A stretch of 46,007 nt of DNA, taken from an uncultured Nitrosopumilaceae archaeon. GTDB taxonomy: Archaea > Thermoproteota > Nitrososphaeria > Nitrososphaerales > Nitrosopumilaceae. Each line of letters begins with the position of its first letter. The first letter of the stretch is position 1. Both the position numbers and the translations under genes were made by a program. Positions 42,294 through 46,007 of the stretch are shown here, in pieces. The DNA lies in the NCBI GenBank assembly GCA_937897875.1, contig CALCPD010000069.1:1-46007 (forward strand). Direction: 5' to 3'. The notes below the pieces were generated by a model that was given only the letters and a program-made list of their open reading frames with translations, was not told the DNA's origin and ran no database searches.

Positions 42294-42314
42294 TAAAAAA
42301 ATTAACTTAGTTTT

Positions 42315-42980
42315 ATGGGCGTAAAGATAGGTGAAAAAGCACCAAACTTTGGAGTTTCAGATTGGGTGCAAGGCGCTCCAACGAATTTTGATCAAGAAAA
42401 AGATCACATTGTATTATTAGAAGTATTTCAAGTGAATTGTCCAGGATGTTTTATGGGTGCAATTCCAGACGCAATTAAAATTTATGAAAAATATAAGGAT
42501 GAAGGAGTAAGAGTGTTAGGGCTTGCAACAGCATTTGAAGATTTTGATAAAAATAATTTAGACAATTTGAAAATGCTTGTAGAAACAGGTGAAGTAGTAG
42601 GTGAAACAAAAAGTGCATTAGCACAGTATGGTCAATTACAAGAAGGAAGTAAATTATCTTTTAAAATTCCATTTCCAATAGGAATGGATAATTTAACAAA
42701 AAGTGCAGGAGAAATTACTCAAGAAAAAATATTAGAATTCATTTATCCACAAATACCAGAGTTTGATTCACAACCAGAAGAGTACAGAAATCAAATAATT
42801 CAAAGAGTCAAGGACCATATGAAATCAAAAGAATATTCTGCTGAAACATTTGAAAACTTTTCACTGCAAGGCACACCATCAGCAATACTAGTAGATAGAA
42901 AAGGAATTCTAAGAGACGTGTCATTTGGTCAAACAGGACACATTGATGGAATGATTCAGCAATTACTAAATGAAGATTAA
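42315..42980 (+). CDS. Redoxin (AhpC/TSA-TlpA type) with CPGC motif
   Basis: A 221-aa thioredoxin-fold protein without a signal peptide. It begins KIGEKAPNFGVSDW, has the redox pair Cys42-Pro-Gly-Cys45 in FQVNCPGCFMGA, and a cis-Pro loop in LQGTPSAILVDRKGI. The insert between residues about 85 and 170 is longer than in classical thioredoxins. The CxxC favours a thiol-disulfide reductase over a peroxiredoxin. Cytoplasmic partner unknown. Confidence 0.88.
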   Translation: MGVKIGEKAPNFGVSDWVQGAPTNFDQEKDHIVLLEVFQVNCPGCFMGAIPDAIKIYEKYKDEGVRVLGLATAFEDFDKNNLDNLKMLVETGEVVGETKSALAQYGQLQEGSKLSFKIPFPIGMDNLTKSAGEITQEKILEFIYPQIPEFDSQPEEYRNQIIQRVKDHMKSKEYSAETFENFSLQGTPSAILVDRKGILRDVSFGQTGHIDGMIQQLLNED

Positions 42981-42981
42981 A

Positions 42982-43566
42982 CTAGTTTTTGTTTTTTAAA
43001 AATTTAATCACAACAAATACAGTAATAACAATTACAATTCCCCCTACAATCAACCAAATCAAATAATCATCAGAAAGTGTTTGAGTGGATTGTCCATCAG
43101 GAGGTAAGAAATCATTATCAAGGGATTTAGATGAGTTATTTTCAATTGGGATGATATCATCTAAACCAGACAAGTATTCAGTACCAATAATTTTAACTAC
43201 ATTGTTTCCTAAACCAGAAAAATTCAGAGTTATGAAGCTAATTTTTTCATCAGATTGAACTTTGGGGAAAAACTCTTGATCATTTAGATAGAATCTAAAA
43301 TCACCACTCAACAAAGTGGCAGGAATAATTATTTCACCAAGATTATTTTCTAATCCACTATCAAGATAAAGAATAAGTTGTTTATTGTTTATGTCAAAAT
43401 CATAATCAAGTAAATCAAAATTTGCAGTTAGGACAACTTCAAAATCATAACCAGAAGTTTGAATATCAATTCGATTTATCAATCCAGTTGCATCAGATAA
43501 TAACTGACCATGAACAGGAGTTAGTACAAAAAATAATAATACTGTAAAAACAATAATAGATTTCAA
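42982..43566 (-). CDS. Secreted protein with C-terminal membrane anchor
   Basis: A 194-aa protein with a signal peptide (SIIVFTVLLFFVLTPVHG), a beta-rich outer domain (residues about 25-125), a Ser/Asn/Gln linker and a C-terminal helix (YLIWLIVGGIVIVITVFVVI) ending FLKNKN. The layout is that of a cell-surface protein. No family recognised. It follows the L15e gene by 2 bp on the same strand. Confidence 0.75.
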   Translation of the reverse strand: MKSIIVFTVLLFFVLTPVHGQLLSDATGLINRIDIQTSGYDFEVVLTANFDLLDYDFDINNKQLILYLDSGLENNLGEIIIPATLLSGDFRFYLNDQEFFPKVQSDEKISFITLNFSGLGNNVVKIIGTEYLSGLDDIIPIENNSSKSLDNDFLPPDGQSTQTLSDDYLIWLIVGGIVIVITVFVVIKFLKNKN

Positions 43567-43568
43567 TC

Positions 43569-44024
43569 TTATGCAGATTGTGGTACTCTTCTGTTTAATT
43601 CCTTATCCTGAGCAATCCTTGGATGAGCAGGGTCAGCTAAAATAATTTCAAACCAATAATGTTTTCCATCTTTATAGATATAGTATGAACCTAATAGTTT
43701 CATGTTAGGATAACGTTCAAGGACTCTTCTTTCTGCAACAGTTTTCATATTATCATCAGCTTTAATTCTAGTAACACCAAGATGTTTTGGTCTTCTACCA
43801 CCAGTTGGTCTTTGTTTTCTCATACCACCAGTTCCAACTCTCATTCTAACAACAACAATACCTTGTTTTGCTTTGTAACCTAATCTTCTAGCCCTGTCTA
43901 AACGACTTGGTTTATCAATACGAGTGATTGCGTTTTGTTTACGCCAACCAATGACACGAGAACGTAATTCAGGTGCATTTTCTTTCCAAAGTCTAATCCA
44001 GGTTTGATCTTGGTAACTAGGCAT
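43569..44024 (-). CDS. rpl15e: Ribosomal protein L15e
   Basis: A 50S subunit protein of archaea and eukaryotes. The core is diagnostic: YQDQTWIRLWKENAPELRSR, GYKAKQGIVVVRMRVGTGG, MRKQRPTGGRRPKHLG and YYIYKDGKHYWFEIILADP. I place the start at Met of MPSYQDQ (44022-44024), 151 aa. A longer frame to 44114 adds 30 residues that do not fit the family and would cover the promoter; a TTATTATA box at about 44046-44053 gives leaderless spacing to this start. Confidence 0.95.
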   Translation of the reverse strand: MPSYQDQTWIRLWKENAPELRSRVIGWRKQNAITRIDKPSRLDRARRLGYKAKQGIVVVRMRVGTGGMRKQRPTGGRRPKHLGVTRIKADDNMKTVAERRVLERYPNMKLLGSYYIYKDGKHYWFEIILADPAHPRIAQDKELNRRVPQSA

Positions 44025-44136
44025 ATCATGGATAAAAAAATCCCCTATAATAACTGATTTCAGAGAATTAGGGGAAATTTTAACATAAATTTTAGAAAAA
44101 GATGAAATTAACAAAAAATAACAATAAAATGAAAAG

Positions 44137-44240
44137 AAATGCCTAAGCAGGGCTAACCAGTAAAAATCTCTTTGAGTGATGATTATTCATCAACTCAAAG
44201 ATATGCTTCCGCAGAAAACGCTATGAATAAGGTTAAGCAA
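44137..44240 (+). ncRNA. Putative structured RNA or regulatory hairpin
   Basis: A gap without coding signal holds a strong hairpin: TCTTTGAGTGATGA (44169-44182) pairs with TCATCAACTCAAAGA (44187-44201), 14 bp with one bulged A and loop TTAT. AAGCA (44145-44149) can pair with TGCTT (44204-44208) below it, and TAACC (44154-44158) with GGTTA (44231-44235). The stretch has more G and C than usual intergenic DNA here. An A/T-rich box lies at about 44113-44130. Strand is uncertain because the hairpin is nearly symmetric. It matches no RNA family I can name. Confidence 0.4.
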
Positions 44241-44308
44241 AGTTGTTAAAAAAGATTCCTGACCATAGATTTCAGATTTTTATTGATCAAAAAAAGTCTC
44301 AAATCAGG

Positions 44309-44959
44309 ATGAAAAAAATCATATTTTTCATGGTATTAATCGGAAGTACAGGGTTAGTGACATCAGTATTTGCAGAATCGCAAATTTCAATCATCATGGA
44401 AAAAACAACATATACCTATTGTGAGAGATTGGTTTATTCTATTGAGGTTTCAGAAATTACAGGAGAACCAGCAATCATTCACATCAGGGATGGGGCAGGT
44501 GGAAAAAGTAGTGCAATACCAATACCAATAGAAAAATTATCAAATCCAATTCCATCTTTACATGCATTTGAAAAAGATATTTTTCCATTAGGAACATATT
44601 TCATAGATGTAGAATATTTAGGAATTCAGACCACAGCAGAATTTAATTTAATAGATTCAGACAACATGTGTATTTCTGAAGCAATGCAACCAGTGGTAGT
44701 AAGATGGATAAATGGAGAATTTACAGACGGCATGTTAATCAGTGGATTTCAAAATATTGTTGATAAAAAATTAATTGAAATACCATTTGAATTTACAGAA
44801 AAAAATATCGATTCACTAGTTATACCAGAATGGGTAAAGAGTGTAGGAAAAGGATGGGTGATGGGCATAGTATCAGATGAAATGTTTGTTAAAAATTTAC
44901 AATACCTAATCGATGAAAAAATTATCACATTTCCACCAGTAAGAGAGAATGAAATATGA
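44309..44959 (+). CDS. Secreted protein of unknown function
   Basis: I place the start at ATG 44309, which gives a clean signal peptide (MKKIIFFMVLIGSTGLVTSV, cut after FAES-like site); the longer frame from a TTG at 44243 would hide it. The 216-aa product has a beta domain (ISIIMEKTTYTYCERLVYSI, residues about 25-125) and a C-terminal helical part with repeated IDKK/LIDEK-type segments (ILISGFQNIVDKKLIEIP-like and NLQYLIDEKIITFPP), similar to repeats in other thaumarchaeal exported proteins. Two cysteines (YCERL, NMCISE). Overlaps the next gene in ATGA. Confidence 0.7.
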   Translation: MKKIIFFMVLIGSTGLVTSVFAESQISIIMEKTTYTYCERLVYSIEVSEITGEPAIIHIRDGAGGKSSAIPIPIEKLSNPIPSLHAFEKDIFPLGTYFIDVEYLGIQTTAEFNLIDSDNMCISEAMQPVVVRWINGEFTDGMLISGFQNIVDKKLIEIPFEFTEKNIDSLVIPEWVKSVGKGWVMGIVSDEMFVKNLQYLIDEKIITFPPVRENEI

Positions 44960-45471
44960 ATAAATATTCAACAATCACATTAATTGCCATAATTATTATC
45001 ATTATTCCATTTGCATATTCAGGGTTAAACATCATAGGAGCAAATCAATTAGAATACAAATGGAGTGGTTCAGAAGAATTTTCATTTTTTGCTATGTCAA
45101 ATAATGGTGATGTAGAATTTTGCAATACAATGCCATTTCCTACAAGTTTTGAAAAATTTCAAATTGTAACATTTTATGATGCAAAAAATATTGGCATGTA
45201 TGAAATTATGTCAACAACAATAGAGTCACAATCATCAATTATAAAAAAAGGTAATTTTTCAACTGAAGAATTTCAATCAACTCAACATATGTTCATGACA
45301 CTGGATTACGAATTTGATGGAGGCGCAATTAGAGTAGATCCCAATAAATTCATAGTATTAGTGAATATCCAAACCCCAATAGCAGGAATAATTCCATATT
45401 CATATACAAGTCAAATTACAGGATTTGAACTAGATCAAACTATGAAGAATCAAGAACTATTGTGTGACTAG
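44956..45471 (+). CDS. Membrane-anchored extracellular protein
   Basis: A 171-aa protein with an N-terminal anchor (ITLIAIIIIIIPFAYSG) and a beta-rich outer domain containing two cysteines (VEFCNTMPFP and the final LLCD). The ending Asp-stop is at 45469-45471 and overlaps the stop of the convergent surface-protein gene. Coupled to the preceding secreted protein by a 4-bp overlap, so the two may act as a pair. No family recognised. Confidence 0.7.
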   Translation: MNKYSTITLIAIIIIIIPFAYSGLNIIGANQLEYKWSGSEEFSFFAMSNNGDVEFCNTMPFPTSFEKFQIVTFYDAKNIGMYEIMSTTIESQSSIIKKGNFSTEEFQSTQHMFMTLDYEFDGGAIRVDPNKFIVLVNIQTPIAGIIPYSYTSQITGFELDQTMKNQELLCD

Positions 45472-46007
45472 TGTTTATTTCTATTAGCCTTTGAAATTAG
45501 TGCAAAGATAATACCAATTACTCCTGCAATTACAAATGCAAGGGTAACTCCCATGATCAACTCTCTACCATTTCCAGAGGATGGAGATTTAGATGGAGTA
45601 GAATCCAGAACACAAACATCATTTTCAAGAATAGTACCAGGGCCACATCTTTGATCTAGAACACAAACATCATTTTCAAGAATAGTACCAGGGCCACATT
45701 CATTGGTAGAAGGGGTTTCAATAACAGGGGTTTCAATAACAGGGGTTTCAATAACAGGGGTTTCAATAACAGGGGTTTCGATAACAGATGGGAGTTCGTT
45801 TGTGATTCCAAATACAGAACCAATAATTTCTAATTCTTCAGTTCCAGAAGGAATTTCAATAGTTAAAGTTCTACTACTATCTGTAGTTTGTATTTCTCTT
45901 GAAACGGTCTCATCACCATCAGCTAAAACAAAGAAGAAGTCATCCTCACCATCATAAATAGAATCAAAAAATTCACGTTCAAATGTGACATTTAATTTTC
46001 CATTGGA
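45468..46007 (-). CDS. C-terminal part of a repeat-bearing surface protein (5' end outside window)
   Basis: A minus-strand frame runs from the right edge to TAG at 45468-45470 (179 residues). In order: a beta domain (NGKLNVTFEREFFDSIYDGE to LTIEIPSGTEELEIIGS), five VIETP repeats, two copies of a Cys module (CGPGTILENDVCVLD), a Pro/Ser linker, a membrane helix (LIMGVTLAFVIAGVIGIIFA) and a basic end (KANRNKH). This is the stalk-and-anchor layout of thaumarchaeal cell-surface proteins; the beta domain is of a kind common in Nitrosopumilus secreted proteins. Each Cys module probably forms a disulfide. It overlaps the convergent gene by 3 bp. Confidence 0.85.
   Translation of the reverse strand, partial: SNGKLNVTFEREFFDSIYDGEDDFFFVLADGDETVSREIQTTDSSRTLTIEIPSGTEELEIIGSVFGITNELPSVIETPVIETPVIETPVIETPVIETPSTNECGPGTILENDVCVLDQRCGPGTILENDVCVLDSTPSKSPSSGNGRELIMGVTLAFVIAGVIGIIFALISKANRNKH
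45607..45699 (-). repeat. Two copies of a 51-bp direct repeat (Cys module)
   Basis: 42 bp at 45607-45648 and 45658-45699 are identical, with a period of 51 bp (17 codons). They encode the CGPGTILENDVCVLD module of the surface protein. Identity at silent sites points to recent duplication. Confidence 0.92.
45712..45786 (-). repeat. Five tandem 15-bp repeats coding VIETP
   Basis: The plus strand shows ggggtttcaataaca five times from 45712 to 45786; the last copy has one change (A to G). The minus strand encodes a Pro/Thr stalk, (VIETP)5, just outside the Cys modules. A phase- and length-variable spacer is likely. Confidence 0.95.

Noticed and set aside
44025-44114. N-terminal extension of L15e by 30 residues
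   Set aside because: L15e proteins start near MPSYQDQ; the extension covers promoter-like DNA and resembles no family member.
44170-44263. C/D box sRNA in the 44.2-kb gap (TGATGA near 44176-44182, CTGACC near 44260)
   Set aside because: The boxes are about 80 nt apart with no C'/D' pair, and the TGATGA is locked in a Watson-Crick stem rather than a K-turn.
44243-44308. TTG-initiated longer form of the secreted protein
   Set aside because: It would bury the signal peptide 22 residues inside; ATG at 44309 gives a normal signal peptide.
1-46007. CRISPR arrays, insertion sequences, integrases or att sites
   Set aside because: No spaced direct repeats of CRISPR type, no transposase or integrase motif and no duplicated tRNA end were seen on either strand.

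Overview
The window looks like chromosomal DNA of an ammonia-oxidising archaeon of the Nitrosopumilus type (Thaumarchaeota/Nitrososphaerota, marine group I.1a). Reasons: it is strongly AT-rich; the information-processing genes are archaeal (Rpo7, Spt4, L15e, aEF1B, CDC48, a stand-alone Lrp/AsnC effector domain, NurA-HerA-Mre11-Rad50, TruD, Pth2); there is a geranylgeranyl-reductase-type enzyme and an archaeal dephospho-CoA kinase; there are several plastocyanin-like blue copper domains, a K+-independent H+-pyrophosphatase, and surface proteins with Pro/Thr and Cys-repeat stalks. Genes are dense, overlaps of 1-14 bp are common, TTG/GTG starts are frequent, and many promoters place a TATA-like box about 25-30 bp before the start codon, implying leaderless mRNAs. 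I see no rRNA, CRISPR array, transposon or phage genes; this is core chromosome rather than an island.

Layout. 0-3.8 kb: tail of a surface protein, pyruvoyl-dependent arginine decarboxylase (polyamine synthesis), tRNA-Thr(TGT), a membrane-anchored DsbA-like oxidoreductase, a DEAD-box RNA helicase with a Gly/Arg tail and a structured leader, and a stand-alone AsnC effector domain. 3.8-8.5 kb: small lineage-type hypothetical proteins, including three very short ORFs (30-43 aa) and a 2OG-Fe(II) oxygenase directly behind a 95-aa partner. 8.5-13.8 kb: a SPATA20/YyaL-like thioredoxin-fold protein, a Zn alcohol dehydrogenase and a group of tiny Cys-rich zinc proteins. 13.8-18.1 kb: membrane proteins, TruD coupled to a secreted streptogramin-lyase-like propeller, and Pth2. 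18.1-22.3 kb: a co-directional set of reductase, zinc-finger protein, aEF1B, CDC48 and a winged-helix-like protein.

22.3-31.8 kb: haem O synthase opposite a double-cupredoxin membrane protein and a JAMM protease; DUF2024; H+-pyrophosphatase; SprT-like metalloprotein; a candidate C/D box sRNA; dephospho-CoA kinase; Mrp/NBP35 Fe-S carrier; then Rpo7, Spt4 and NadC. 31.8-33.7 kb: NadA and NadX, which with NadC give the whole aspartate-to-nicotinate-mononucleotide route. 34.8-40.4 kb: the overlapping nurA-herA-mre11-rad50 DNA-end resection operon. 40.3-46.0 kb: a Cys-cluster protein, a cupredoxin coupled to a HEAT-repeat protein, a redoxin, L15e, a non-coding stretch with a strong hairpin, two secreted proteins and the C-terminal part of a repeat-bearing surface protein.

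After adding the short ORFs, no stretch over 300 bases lacks a gene; the longest gene-free gaps are 44025-44308 (hairpin region) and 27774-27991 (inverted repeats and candidate sRNA). I did not find a clearly new multi-gene system. The best unexplained signals are the candidate C/D sRNA, the competing hairpins before the DEAD-box gene, the 44.2-kb hairpin, a 45-bp identity between the two ATPase modules of cdc48, and the small-protein/2OG-oxygenase pair. All functional names rest on motif reading by eye; no database search was run.
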